Shown: one piece after another, positions 25,404 through 33,957 of the stretch
How the letters are laid out: every line of letters begins with the position of its first letter
Position numbering within the stretch: the first letter of the stretch is position 1
DNA from: [Clostridium] scindens
GTDB lineage: Bacteria > Bacillota > Clostridia > Lachnospirales > Lachnospiraceae
NCBI RefSeq assembly: GCF_019597925.1
Contig: NZ_CP080442.1
Coordinates: 2,150,001-2,214,000, forward strand
Direction: 5' to 3'
DNA length: 64,000 bases
The notes under the pieces: generated by a model
Told to the model about the DNA's origin: nothing
The model's input: the letters and a program-made list of their open reading frames with translations, nothing else
The model's database searches: none
Position numbers and translations under genes: made by a program

Positions 25404-25415
25404 ACCACATGTTCG

Positions 25416-25443
25416 ATTGCATATCCTGTTTTTCATGTTATAA
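25416..25443 (+). promoter_or_regulatory. Promoter of apbE
   Basis: TTGCAT (25416-25421), 16-base spacer, TATAAT (25438-25443). The apbE ATG is 39 bases downstream with AGAGGTG as ribosome site. It lies back to back with the NusG-II promoter, only 12 bases apart, which would allow joint control. Confidence 0.75.
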
Positions 25444-25481
25444 TAACAGAGACTGAAATTATATAGAATAAGAGGTGCTTT

Positions 25482-26468
25482 ATGAAATATAAAAGATTAA
25501 CCGCATTGCTTTCGGCATCCATTCTTCTCTTATCCGGATGCTCCGGGCTTCCCAGAGAAAGGAGCCAGACCTATACGGACACGCTGTTTGACACCGTCAT
25601 CAGCGTCCAGATCTTTGATTCCGTAGATGAAGACGTTCTGAAAGGCTGCGAGAAGCTTTGCAAGAAGTATGATTCCATGTTCTCCAACAAGATTGAAGAC
25701 AGCGAGATCTCCCGGATCAATTCTGCCGGCGGGAATCCCGTAGAAGTGTCGAAGGAGACCATCAAGCTGATTAAGAAGGGCATCTATTACAGCGAGATGT
25801 CGGACGGCGCTTTCGATATCACCATCGCCCCGGTATCCAGCCTCTGGGACTTCAAGGCCGAGACTCCTTCTGTCCCTTCCCCGGAAGCCATCGCAGAGGC
25901 GGTAAGCCATGTGAATTATGAAAACATCATCATCCGGGATAATACGGTTAAGCTCGCCGACCCGCAGGCGGGCATTGATCTGGGAGCGATCGCCAAAGGA
26001 TATATTGCGGACCGGATCAAAGATTACCTGGAAGAGGAAGGCGTCAGGCACGCCATGATCAATCTGGGAGGAAATGTGCTGGCCATGGGCAGCAAGCTGG
26101 ACGGCTCCGATTATAATATCGGTATCCAGAAGCCCTTTGATGAGACCGGAGAGCCTATAACCTCCGTCAAGATCTCGGACAAATCCGTGGTAACTTCCGG
26201 CATATACCAGCGCTACTTTAAAGCGGACGGCAAGATCTACCACCATATCCTGGATCCCAATACCGGATATCCTTGCGAGAACAACTTATACAGCGTGACC
26301 ATCCTGACGGACTCGTCGCTGACTGCCGACGCTCTGAGCACTACCTGCTTTCTTCTCGGCTACGATCGAGGCATGAAGCTGATCAATCAGCTGGACAATG
26401 TGGATGCCGTATTTATCACGAATGACAATCAGATCCACTATTCAAAGAATTTTCAGAATAATCAATAA
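25482..26468 (+). CDS. apbE: FAD:protein FMN transferase (ApbE), lipoprotein
   Basis: 328-residue ApbE. It transfers FMN from FAD onto a Thr of target proteins, outside the membrane. A lipoprotein signal with lipobox LLSGC puts the lipidated Cys at residue 20. The family motifs DTVISVQIFD, GAFDITIAPVSSLWDF, GIDLGAIAKGYIADRI, INLGGNVLAMG and the late HHILDPNTGYP are present. The obvious targets, RnfG and RnfD, are encoded 3-5 kb away. The gene is monocistronic on the plus strand with its own promoter. Confidence 0.96.
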   Translation: MKYKRLTALLSASILLLSGCSGLPRERSQTYTDTLFDTVISVQIFDSVDEDVLKGCEKLCKKYDSMFSNKIEDSEISRINSAGGNPVEVSKETIKLIKKGIYYSEMSDGAFDITIAPVSSLWDFKAETPSVPSPEAIAEAVSHVNYENIIIRDNTVKLADPQAGIDLGAIAKGYIADRIKDYLEEEGVRHAMINLGGNVLAMGSKLDGSDYNIGIQKPFDETGEPITSVKISDKSVVTSGIYQRYFKADGKIYHHILDPNTGYPCENNLYSVTILTDSSLTADALSTTCFLLGYDRGMKLINQLDNVDAVFITNDNQIHYSKNFQNNQ

Positions 26469-26475
26469 GAACGTT

Positions 26476-26510
26476 AAAAATCCCCTCTGTTCAAATGAAC
26501 CGAGGGGATT
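26476..26510. terminator. Bidirectional terminator between apbE and the repeat-rich membrane protein
   Basis: Stem AATCCCCTC/GAGGGGATT with a loop holding a small GTTCA/TGAAC helix. The minus direction has a TTTTT tract; the plus direction has ATTCGTTTATTT. Confidence 0.85.
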
Positions 26511-26517
26511 CGTTTAT

Positions 26518-27087
26518 TTAGTAGTAACCCACCGAACTGAAGGCGGCAACGCCGAATATCACCATAAAGATGATGTAAATGACCACTACCACGCCTGTAA
26601 TGATCAAGGAGGCACGGCAATAGTTCCTGCGGTTTACATTGCCGTTCTTCCCGAACGCCCATACAAAATATAGCACGATGCCTGCGCATGGTATGCACAG
26701 GGCAAGTATGGTAAGTACCCAGTCTCCCAAAGACATTGGGCTGGTATCCATGCCAGTGTCATAGGTTCTGTTATATCCGGTATTATTTCCCACATTATAA
26801 TTGTAATTATCCTGATAGTTATAGCCGCCCTGCTGGCCGGTTCCATTCTGGTACTGCTGGTAGTTATACTGCTGATTCTGATTCGCATTGCCATAGTACT
26901 GCTGGCCTGCATTGGCATCTGTATAAGACTGGCCTGCATTCGGGTCTGTATAGGACTGGCCTGCGCCCGCCTCTGTATTAGTCTGGCCTGCATTCGGATC
27001 CGTATACTGCTGGCCCGCATTTGGATCGCTGTAAGTGTCTTTTGGCATATCATTATTATCTGGCGTATTGTCAAAGTTGTTTTCCAT
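26518..27087 (-). CDS. Repeat-rich membrane protein with two C-terminal helices
   Basis: 189 residues. The N-terminal ~115 residues are hydrophilic, rich in Asn, Gln, Tyr and Gly, and contain five tandem 9-residue repeats like DPNAGQxYT, then QYNYQQYQNG-type low complexity. The C-terminus has two membrane helices (about 124-146 and 162-187) flanking NGNVNRRNYCRASLI, similar to DUF4190/CD225-like small membrane proteins. The ATG at 27087 has AAGGAGG 8 bases upstream; the longer ORF is unlikely. Function unknown; the Asn/Gln/Tyr-rich head could self-associate. Confidence 0.75.
   Translation of the reverse strand: MENNFDNTPDNNDMPKDTYSDPNAGQQYTDPNAGQTNTEAGAGQSYTDPNAGQSYTDANAGQQYYGNANQNQQYNYQQYQNGTGQQGGYNYQDNYNYNVGNNTGYNRTYDTGMDTSPMSLGDWVLTILALCIPCAGIVLYFVWAFGKNGNVNRRNYCRASLIITGVVVVIYIIFMVIFGVAAFSSVGYY
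26903..27037. repeat. Five 27-bp tandem repeats (in frame)
   Basis: Five consecutive 27-bp units start at 26903, 26930, 26957, 26984 and 27011. All begin TGGCC(T/C)GC and encode 9-residue repeats. The exact multiple of three keeps the frame if copy number changes. This is not CRISPR: there are no spacers. Confidence 0.9.
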
Positions 27088-27148
27088 TGTAATATCCTCC
27101 TTATTGCTATTCATTGATATTCTACCACGGCAAGATGCGAATTGCAAT

Positions 27149-27613
27149 CTATTCATGCGTAAGGAGGCTGCGCGCCATATTCAGCAGATTGCGGGAATAA
27201 TAGCTCATAGGCGGATTGTCGGGGAAATACAGGATCATTCTCCATACATAATAGAGGATCATGCCTGCCATGATCCCTGCCAGCGCCAGTCTAAGAATCC
27301 TGCCCATTTTTCTTTGCAGAATATACCGGTTTACCGCAAAGGCTGCCATGTACGCCACCACCGCATAGATGAAAGGGTGGATGGAAAAAGCCCCTTTAAA
27401 ATCCATCCTGAGCAGGCAGAAGGCCGCCCGGGTCATGCCGCACGCAGGGCAGGGATATCCTGTCAGCAGCACGGATGGGCACGTGCTGTATAAAAAGTTT
27501 TTCATGAACGCAAAATAGGCGATTATGAAAATAATCACCCATTTTGCCTGCTTGATATCGTTCCACAGCAATGCATACGCATCGCGCATTATTTGCTTTA
27601 GAGTACGTTTCAT
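27149..27613 (-). CDS. DUF2752 membrane protein
   Basis: 154 residues with about three membrane helices and the family's conserved cysteine motif (CPSVLLTGYPCPACGMTRA, about residues 45-63). Function is unknown. The ATG at 27613 (MKRTLKQIM) with AAAGG upstream is preferred; the longer ORF runs into rnfB. It is 25 bases downstream of rnfB and may be the last gene of the rnf transcript. Confidence 0.83.
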   Translation of the reverse strand: MKRTLKQIMRDAYALLWNDIKQAKWVIIFIIAYFAFMKNFLYSTCPSVLLTGYPCPACGMTRAAFCLLRMDFKGAFSIHPFIYAVVAYMAAFAVNRYILQRKMGRILRLALAGIMAGMILYYVWRMILYFPDNPPMSYYSRNLLNMARSLLTHE

Positions 27614-27638
27614 CCGATATACGCCTTTATTATATATC

Positions 27639-28430
27639 TTATAATATGATCTTCTTTGGACATTTCTGTGCGCATGCGCCGCAGTTCGTACATTTCTCAG
27701 GATCAATATGCGCAATATTGTCTACCACTTTGACCGCGTCAAACTCGCAGACCTTCTCGCACATCTTGCATCCGATACATCCCACTGAGCATGCCTTCAT
27801 GACATCCTTGCCCTTATCCTTGGAACTGCACTGTACCAGATGCTTCTGGTCGTACGGAACCAGCTCGATCAGATGCTTCGGGCATACGGCGATACACTTG
27901 CCGCAGGCCTTGCATGCTTCTTTATCTACCACGGCAACGCCGTCTACCACATGAATCGCGTCAAACGGACATGCCTTTACGCAGTTTCCTTCTCCAAGAC
28001 ATCCATAATTACAAGCCTTCGGTCCGCCGTCCTGCATCATGTTTGCCATAATACAGTCTCCCAGCCCGTGATACTCGTATTCCTGCTGTGCCTTGTCACA
28101 AGTGCCCGCGCATTTAACGAATGCAACCTGGTGAACCTGCTCTCCTGCTTCCTGGCCCATAATCTCGCCAATCTTTGCAGCCACCGGAGCGCCTCCTACC
28201 GGACATCCGCCAACCTCTGCCTCGCCTTTGACGATCGCCGCAGCTAGTCCGGAGCATCCTGCGTAGCCGCAGCCGCCGCAGTTATTCCCTGGAAGAACGC
28301 CGAGGATTGCCTCTTCTCTTTCATCTACTTCTACTGCAAATTTCTTGCCTGCAATTCCAAGGAACACACCAATGAATAATCCGGTGCCGCCTACGATTGC
28401 AGCAGCAATAATAATACCTGTTATACTCAT
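27639..28430 (-). CDS. rnfB: Rnf complex subunit RnfB (ferredoxin-like)
   Basis: 263 residues. It accepts electrons from reduced ferredoxin and passes them into the Rnf complex. N-terminal membrane anchor (4-26), then the four-Cys [4Fe-4S] motif with C51, C54, C59 and C76, then ferredoxin-type clusters around C140-C154, C173-C183, C214-C228 and C247-C257. The number of clusters matches clostridial-type RnfB. It ends the rnfCDGEAB order typical of Lachnospiraceae. Confidence 0.97.
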   Translation of the reverse strand: MSITGIIIAAAIVGGTGLFIGVFLGIAGKKFAVEVDEREEAILGVLPGNNCGGCGYAGCSGLAAAIVKGEAEVGGCPVGGAPVAAKIGEIMGQEAGEQVHQVAFVKCAGTCDKAQQEYEYHGLGDCIMANMMQDGGPKACNYGCLGEGNCVKACPFDAIHVVDGVAVVDKEACKACGKCIAVCPKHLIELVPYDQKHLVQCSSKDKGKDVMKACSVGCIGCKMCEKVCEFDAVKVVDNIAHIDPEKCTNCGACAQKCPKKIIL

Positions 28431-28443
28431 AGCCTGCTCCCTC

Positions 28444-29019
28444 CTATATCAGTCCTGAGAATCCAAAGAACGCGATTGCCATAAGGCTTGCCGTGATCAG
28501 CACGATCGGGGTTCCCTGGAAAGACTCAGTCACATCGTTGTATTCCATCTTCTCGCGAAGACCTGCCAGGATAACGATCGCAAGCGCGAATCCGGCAGAT
28601 GTTCCAATACCGTTGATTACGCCCTGGGCAATGGAATATTCCTTCTGTACATTGGTAAGCGCAACGCCGAGCACCGCGCAGTTGGTCGTGATCAAAGGCA
28701 GATACACGCCCAGCGCATTATATAAGGCCGGCATGGCTTTCTTTAAAAACATTTCTACAAACTGAACCAGCGCCGCAATGACCAGAATAAATACGATGGT
28801 CTGCAGATATTCGAAATGCAGCGGTATCAGTATAAACTTATAAATCAGTCCTGCAATAAAGGACGCGATCGTAATAACGAAGATAACTGCGCCACCCATA
28901 CCGGATGCAGTCTCAACCTTTTTGGAAACGCCAAGGAATGGACAGATTCCCAGGAACTGGCTGAGTACGACGTTATTAACAAGAGCTGATCCTATTGCAA
29001 TAATCAATAATTCTTTCAT
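28444..29019 (-). CDS. rnfA: Rnf complex membrane subunit RnfA
   Basis: 191 residues with six membrane helices. RnfA is homologous to NqrE and, with RnfE, binds an intramembrane [2Fe-2S] cluster via paired cysteines. The first Cys is visible in SQFLGICPFLGVSKK and another in PLITTNCAVLGVALT. It forms part of the ion path. Genes on both sides are rnf genes, separated by 13 bases. Confidence 0.97.
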   Translation of the reverse strand: MKELLIIAIGSALVNNVVLSQFLGICPFLGVSKKVETASGMGGAVIFVITIASFIAGLIYKFILIPLHFEYLQTIVFILVIAALVQFVEMFLKKAMPALYNALGVYLPLITTNCAVLGVALTNVQKEYSIAQGVINGIGTSAGFALAIVILAGLREKMEYNDVTESFQGTPIVLITASLMAIAFFGFSGLI

Positions 29020-29032
29020 CTATGTACTCCTC

Positions 29033-29758
29033 CTACTCTTCGTTTCCTGTCGGGAAGACCTTCCCGCTGCATGCGCCGTTGCTGCATGAAGCGCATCCTT
29101 CTCCGCATGACGCTGCCTCTGTTACTTTCTTGCCCTTCTTAGCCGCATTATTCTTCACCTTGTTCTGAAGGGCTGTAAGTCCTGCAAGCACAAGGAAAGC
29201 GCCAGGCGCAAGGATAAAGATCGTAACCGGGACATAGCCGGCCTTGCCAGCCGCTTCGTCAGCCAGCGGAATCAGCTGGTATCCGAAGATCTTGCCGGAT
29301 CCGATTAATTCACGCACGATACCGATCGCTGTAAGGCCTACCGTAAATCCAAGGCCCATGCCAATGCCGTCAAAGATGGATGGCAGAACCGGATTCTTGG
29401 AAGCGTAGCTCTCCGCACGTCCCAGAATAATACAGTTAACAACAATCAAAGGAATGTAGATTCCCAAAGCATCATAAAGGCTTGGGACAAAACCTTCCAG
29501 CAAGAATTGTACAATTGTTACGAATGATGCCACGACTACGATGAAAGCCGGGATTCTCAGGGAATCCGGAATAATCTTGCGCAGCATGGCGATCAGCATA
29601 TTAGATAATACTAATACGACTGTTGTAGAAAGACCCATACCCAGGCCATTGATAGCGGATGTTGTTACGGCAAGCGTAGGACACATGCCCAGCATCAGGA
29701 CGAAGGTAGGATTCTCTTTTACTAAACCGTTATAAACTCTTTCGGTACATCTATTCAT
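29033..29758 (-). CDS. rnfE: Rnf complex membrane subunit RnfE with Cys-rich tail
   Basis: 241 residues. About six membrane helices; conserved cysteines in LMLGMCPTLAVTT and PLIVVNCIILGRAES match the intramembrane iron-sulfur site shared with RnfA. The C-terminal tail (about 200-241) is unusual: after a Lys-rich stretch it carries C218, C222, C225 and C230 in the pattern C-x3-C-x2-C-x4-C. The family normally ends soon after the last helix. The tail may bind a metal or an iron-sulfur cluster. Confidence 0.95.
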   Translation of the reverse strand: MNRCTERVYNGLVKENPTFVLMLGMCPTLAVTTSAINGLGMGLSTTVVLVLSNMLIAMLRKIIPDSLRIPAFIVVVASFVTIVQFLLEGFVPSLYDALGIYIPLIVVNCIILGRAESYASKNPVLPSIFDGIGMGLGFTVGLTAIGIVRELIGSGKIFGYQLIPLADEAAGKAGYVPVTIFILAPGAFLVLAGLTALQNKVKNNAAKKGKKVTEAASCGEGCASCSNGACSGKVFPTGNEE

Positions 29759-29770
29759 CTTAACTACCCC

Positions 29771-30349
29771 CTAAAACGCATTCTGGTAATAGCCTAAGGC
29801 AGCGTTTACCGCTCCGGTTACCGCTCTTGATGTGATCGTCGCTCCGCTCAGCGCATCAATCGGCTCTCCGTCCCCGCCGTCTTTGGATACTACAAATTTT
29901 TCAGCCTGTTTTCCCTGGTACTGCTCATAGAAAGCCGGCTCCGTCGCTCTCATTCCAAGACCCGCGGTCTCAGTGATAGACAGAATGGAGATTCCATTGA
30001 TCGTACCATCGGCTGTAATGCCTACCGTGATCTTGATGTCGCCGCCATAGCCTTCCTTATCTGTTACGGTAACGACATAGCCTTCCTCTCCTACTGTGCA
30101 GACTTCATCGATGGTGGCCTTTACGCCCAGATCTTTGATTGCCTTGTCGGCAGCCTTCTGGTCTACGTCGATGAGTTCAAAATCATTTGCGTCTGCATCC
30201 GGAAATACTTGCTGCCATGCTTCTTTCTTGGCAGCATCCTGGGCCTGGGCGATAGGCTCCTTCGTGATCTCATAGACCGCGCCCAGACAGATTCCTGCAA
30301 TTAAAGTAATTAAAGTCAGAATGACCGTATTCTTAATAATCTTATTCAT
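29771..30349 (-). CDS. rnfG: Rnf complex flavoprotein subunit RnfG
   Basis: 192 residues. One N-terminal membrane helix (8-28) and an extracytoplasmic FMN-binding domain. The ApbE recognition site DALSGAT lies at residues 165-171; FMN should be bonded to T171. It overlaps the rnfD stop codon by one base, so the two are translationally coupled. Confidence 0.96.
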   Translation of the reverse strand: MNKIIKNTVILTLITLIAGICLGAVYEITKEPIAQAQDAAKKEAWQQVFPDADANDFELIDVDQKAADKAIKDLGVKATIDEVCTVGEEGYVVTVTDKEGYGGDIKITVGITADGTINGISILSITETAGLGMRATEPAFYEQYQGKQAEKFVVSKDGGDGEPIDALSGATITSRAVTGAVNAALGYYQNAF

Positions 30350-31299
30350 TATTTCTCTCCTCCTTTACCAAATGGTTTTGGAAGAGTAACCCTTTCAATC
30401 AACGGTACAAAAAGGTTACTGATGATGATTGCATAAGATACGCCTTCCGCAGAGCCGCCAAAGAGACGGAACAATCCGGTCAGTATACCCAGCAGGGCTC
30501 CGTATACATACTGTCCCTTCTTCGTAATCGGCGATGTGACATAATCAGTAGCCATGAACCATGCGCCAAGCATCAGTCCGCCTCCGCACAGGTGAGCGGT
30601 GATGTACTGAGGATCGAAGAATCCCACGCCAGCCTTGGTGAAGTGGCCAAAGATGCCTACGAAGATCACGAATGTGACAATATAGGTTCCCGGAATCCGA
30701 AGATCGATGGCTCCTACAAGGATCAGGAAGATCGCTCCGATAATAATAGCAATGACAGAAGTCTCGCCGATAGTTCCTGGAATCTTTCCAATCAGCATAT
30801 TCATCGTATCAACGGTCTCGCCGTCTTTCAGAAGTGCTAATGGAGTAGGTCCGCTGACGCCGTCATAGATAAACTTCGTCATTGGTCCTGTAAATGAAAT
30901 CAGCAGGAAGCATCTTGCTCCAAGAGCCGGGTTCATGAAGTTCTGTCCCAGTCCTCCGAACAGCTGCTTTACGATCAGGATGCCAAATACGCTTCCCAAT
31001 GCGCCCATCCACCACGGAGCGGATGCAGGCATATTAAGTCCCAGCAGCAAGCCGGTTACGACAGCACTGAAATCATTGATCGTAACCTTCTTATGCATTA
31101 ATTTTTCATATATGTATTCAGTCAGAACTGCGGATATAGTCGTGCTAAGCAGCATGACAAGGGCCGGCAGTCCAAAGTTCCATACACCAAAGGCAGAAGC
31201 CGGCAACAGTGCAATGGTTACCATAAGCATGATATTTCCTGTGGTAACTTTGGAACGTATATGTGGTGAAGATGACACTTTCAATTTGTTTTCACTCAC
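30349..31299 (-). CDS. rnfD: Rnf complex membrane flavoprotein subunit RnfD
   Basis: 316 residues with nine to ten membrane helices, homologous to NqrB. The flavinylation site is DGVSGPT (146-152), with FMN expected on T152, so ApbE acts on it. RnfD moves electrons and probably helps gate ion translocation. Located between rnfC and rnfG. Confidence 0.96.
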   Translation of the reverse strand: MSENKLKVSSSPHIRSKVTTGNIMLMVTIALLPASAFGVWNFGLPALVMLLSTTISAVLTEYIYEKLMHKKVTINDFSAVVTGLLLGLNMPASAPWWMGALGSVFGILIVKQLFGGLGQNFMNPALGARCFLLISFTGPMTKFIYDGVSGPTPLALLKDGETVDTMNMLIGKIPGTIGETSVIAIIIGAIFLILVGAIDLRIPGTYIVTFVIFVGIFGHFTKAGVGFFDPQYITAHLCGGGLMLGAWFMATDYVTSPITKKGQYVYGALLGILTGLFRLFGGSAEGVSYAIIISNLFVPLIERVTLPKPFGKGGEK

Positions 31300-31331
31300 G
31301 TTTGTTCACCTCTTCCTCTTTTCTCTCTTAT

Positions 31332-32654
31332 TTATTTTTTCTTCTTGCGGTTTGCCATCGCAATCTTTCTCATTGAGCCAATTGCCTGTTTCAACTGACG
31401 TTTTGCAGGACATACGAAACTGCAAGAACCACATTCCATACATTCCAGTCCTTCATGGGAAGTAAATGCTTCCTCATTGTGGTGCTCCGCGTAATCTGCA
31501 AGCCTTGACGGAATCAGCCTGCTTGGACAGGCATCTACGCAGCGTCCGCAGTTGATGCATGCGGAAGGCTCGAACTGCGCCACTTCATCTTTGGTAAATC
31601 CAAGAATGGAGGATGAAGTCTTTGTAACCGGCACATCCAGCGTAAACATGGCAAAGCCCATCATCGGTCCGCCTGATATCAGTTTTTCCGGCTCAGTCTT
31701 AAATCCGCCTGCAGCCTCTACCAATTCTGCCTGATTCATTCCGAATGGAACCCTGAAGTTTCCTGGCTCGTTCACTGCGTTGCCGCTGACGGTAACCACG
31801 CGCTCCATAGACGGCTTTCCTTCCACTACCGCCTGATAGATGCTCACCATCGTCGCAACGTTGTCTACAACGCATCCTGCGTCCGCAGGAAGCATGGCTG
31901 AGTTGATTGCCCTGCCCGTAGTCGCGTAGATGAGCTGACGCTCGCCTCCCTGCGGGTACTTGGTCTTAAGCGCAAGTACTTCCATGCGAGGCTCGTCTTT
32001 CGTCAATTCTTTTAATTTCTCAATGCAATCTGGTTTATTATCTTCTACGCCAAAAATGCCCTTCGCATTATCAAATAGCTTCAGGACAATCTTCATTCCG
32101 CCCACAAGCTTCTCGGGCGTCTCCATAATAGTTCTGTAGTCTGCCGTGATATACGGCTCGCATTCCGCGCAGTTTGCAATAATATAATCAATCTTCTCTG
32201 GTTCTTTTGGTGACAGTTTTACTCTTGTCGGGAAACCTGCGCCACCCATACCAACAACTCCGGCATTTCCGATGATATTAAGTATCTCTTCCTTGCTCAT
32301 CTCATCCAGAGGCTTAACGGCAGGATACTCAACTTCCTCATATTCACCGTCATTCTCGATTACGATACTGTTAACGGTTCCTCCTGTCGGATTTAAATGT
32401 GGTGCGATCGCTTTCACTGTACCTGAAACCGACGCATAGATAGGTGCGGACACGAATCCTCCGGCTTCTGCTATCATCTGGCCCTTTAAGACGCGGTCGC
32501 CAACAGCCACAACCGGGTTCGCCGGTGCACCGATGTGCTGGGAAACTGGATACACCAAATCCCCTTTGGGTTTTACTTCGACAATCGCCTTGTCTTTTGC
32601 CAGGCTTTTGCCGTCATCCGGGTGGATGCCACCCTTAAATGTTAACAATGCCAT
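31332..32654 (-). CDS. rnfC: Rnf complex NADH-binding subunit RnfC
   Basis: 440 residues. The peripheral subunit that reduces NAD+ with electrons from the membrane arm. The glycine-rich NADH/FMN site GMGGAGFP is at 135-142, and two [4Fe-4S] clusters are formed by C366/369/372/376 and C405/408/411/415. It is the first gene of the operon, preceded by a strong AAGGAAGGAAGG ribosome region. Confidence 0.97.
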   Translation of the reverse strand: MALLTFKGGIHPDDGKSLAKDKAIVEVKPKGDLVYPVSQHIGAPANPVVAVGDRVLKGQMIAEAGGFVSAPIYASVSGTVKAIAPHLNPTGGTVNSIVIENDGEYEEVEYPAVKPLDEMSKEEILNIIGNAGVVGMGGAGFPTRVKLSPKEPEKIDYIIANCAECEPYITADYRTIMETPEKLVGGMKIVLKLFDNAKGIFGVEDNKPDCIEKLKELTKDEPRMEVLALKTKYPQGGERQLIYATTGRAINSAMLPADAGCVVDNVATMVSIYQAVVEGKPSMERVVTVSGNAVNEPGNFRVPFGMNQAELVEAAGGFKTEPEKLISGGPMMGFAMFTLDVPVTKTSSSILGFTKDEVAQFEPSACINCGRCVDACPSRLIPSRLADYAEHHNEEAFTSHEGLECMECGSCSFVCPAKRQLKQAIGSMRKIAMANRKKKK

Positions 32655-32688
32655 CCCTTTTTCCTTCCTTCCTTTTTACTCTTTATAT

Positions 32689-32694
32689 ACTATA
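32689..32694 (-). promoter_or_regulatory. Candidate -10 of the rnf operon
   Basis: Minus strand TATAGT about 35 bases before the rnfC start, in an AT-rich context. No convincing -35 is seen at the right distance, so this is tentative. Confidence 0.4.
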
Positions 32695-32781
32695 CATGAA
32701 AATGCCCAGTTTATCCAGTGGATATCGGGCAAATTTTTGTATATTTCCACGAACATCTTGTCGAATTTTTAACACATAAAA

Positions 32782-32805
32782 GATAGAGGCCACCGGGCCT
32801 CTATC
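32782..32805 (-). terminator. Intrinsic terminator after rpsA
   Basis: Perfect 10-bp stem GATAGAGGCC/GGCCTCTATC with a 4-base loop, followed on the minus strand by TTTTATG. It lies 31 bases past the rpsA stop. Confidence 0.85.
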
Positions 32806-32835
32806 TCCTATCTTCTATTATGTTCGACCTTTTGC

Positions 32836-33957
32836 CTATTCTGCTGAATCCTCTTCTGCAACTTCTTCCACGCTTTCTGTGCCCGGCTGTGCCTTCTCAT
32901 CATTCGCCGGCTCTAACGCTTTCATGCTCAGGCTGATCTTCTTCTCTGACTCGTTCAGGTCTACGATCTTCGCTGTGATCACCTGGCCTACGGACAATAC
33001 GTCTGATGGCTTATCTACATGAGCCTTGGAGATCTGAGAAACATGAAGCAGGGCGTCCACGCCTGGCGCTAACTCTACAAACGCGCCAAAGTCTGTCATC
33101 CTTGCTACCTTTCCTTCAATGACTTTGCCTACCGCGAAATCATCCGCAGCATTCGCCCATGGATTCGTCTCCGGGAACTTCAGGCTCAAAGCGATCTTCG
33201 TATCATTGATATCTTTGATCAGAACCTCTACCTTCTCGCCAACCTGGAATACCTTCTTTGGATTCTCAACACGTCCCCAGGACATCTCAGAGATATGAAG
33301 CAGTCCGTCAACTCCGCCAAGGTCGATAAATGCGCCGAAGTCTGTTACATTCTTAACAGTTCCTTCCATTCTGTCTCCAACCTGAAGCCTTGCAAACAAC
33401 TCTTTCTGCTTCTCAGCGCGCTCAGCCACAAGAAGCTGTCTTCTATCGCCGATCACCCGGTTTCTTCTAGGATTGAATTCGCTGATGACAAACTCGATCT
33501 CCTGATCCTGGTATTTGCTCAGATCCTTCTCATAAGTATCCGACACAAGGCTCGCAGGGATGAATACTCTTGCTTCATCAATCACTACGCTTAATCCGCC
33601 GCCAAGAATCTGCGCAACAGGCGCTTTGAGCACCTCGTGATTCTCATACGCCTCTTTCAGCCTCTCATTGCCTTTTTCAGCCGCAAGTCTCTTATACGTC
33701 AACAGCACCTGACCTTCGCCATCGTTAACTTTCAGGACTTTGGCAGTCATCTCATCGCCTACGGAAACCATTGTGGTCAAATCTGCATTGGCCTCATTGG
33801 TGTATTCGCTTCTTGTGATGATGCCATCTGCCTTGTACCCTATATTTAAGATGATTTCATCGGGCTTTACATCGATGACCGTACCATCTACGACCTCTCC
33901 ATTCCTTATTGTCTTAAAAGACTCTTCTAACATTTGTTCAAAAGTTAATTCTGACAT
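32836..33957 (-). CDS. rpsA: Ribosomal protein S1-like protein
   Basis: 373 residues with four S1 RNA-binding repeats. The third and fourth carry the best signatures (GTVKNVTDFGAFIDLGGVDGLLHISEMSWG and GKVARMTDFGAFVELAPGVDALLHVS, in outline), and an acidic tail follows. Low-GC Gram-positive S1 proteins like this are shorter than the six-repeat E. coli form. The ATG at 33957 has GAGGAGG 9 bases upstream and lies inside the end of ispH, a 20-base overlap. In some Clostridia ispH and this gene are fused into one protein. Confidence 0.94.
   Translation of the reverse strand: MSELTFEQMLEESFKTIRNGEVVDGTVIDVKPDEIILNIGYKADGIITRSEYTNEANADLTTMVSVGDEMTAKVLKVNDGEGQVLLTYKRLAAEKGNERLKEAYENHEVLKAPVAQILGGGLSVVIDEARVFIPASLVSDTYEKDLSKYQDQEIEFVISEFNPRRNRVIGDRRQLLVAERAEKQKELFARLQVGDRMEGTVKNVTDFGAFIDLGGVDGLLHISEMSWGRVENPKKVFQVGEKVEVLIKDINDTKIALSLKFPETNPWANAADDFAVGKVIEGKVARMTDFGAFVELAPGVDALLHVSQISKAHVDKPSDVLSVGQVITAKIVDLNESEKKISLSMKALEPANDEKAQPGTESVEEVAEEDSAE

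Noticed and set aside
26903..27037. Regular 27-bp repeats as a CRISPR array
   Set aside because: Units are directly tandem without spacers and encode an in-frame protein repeat.
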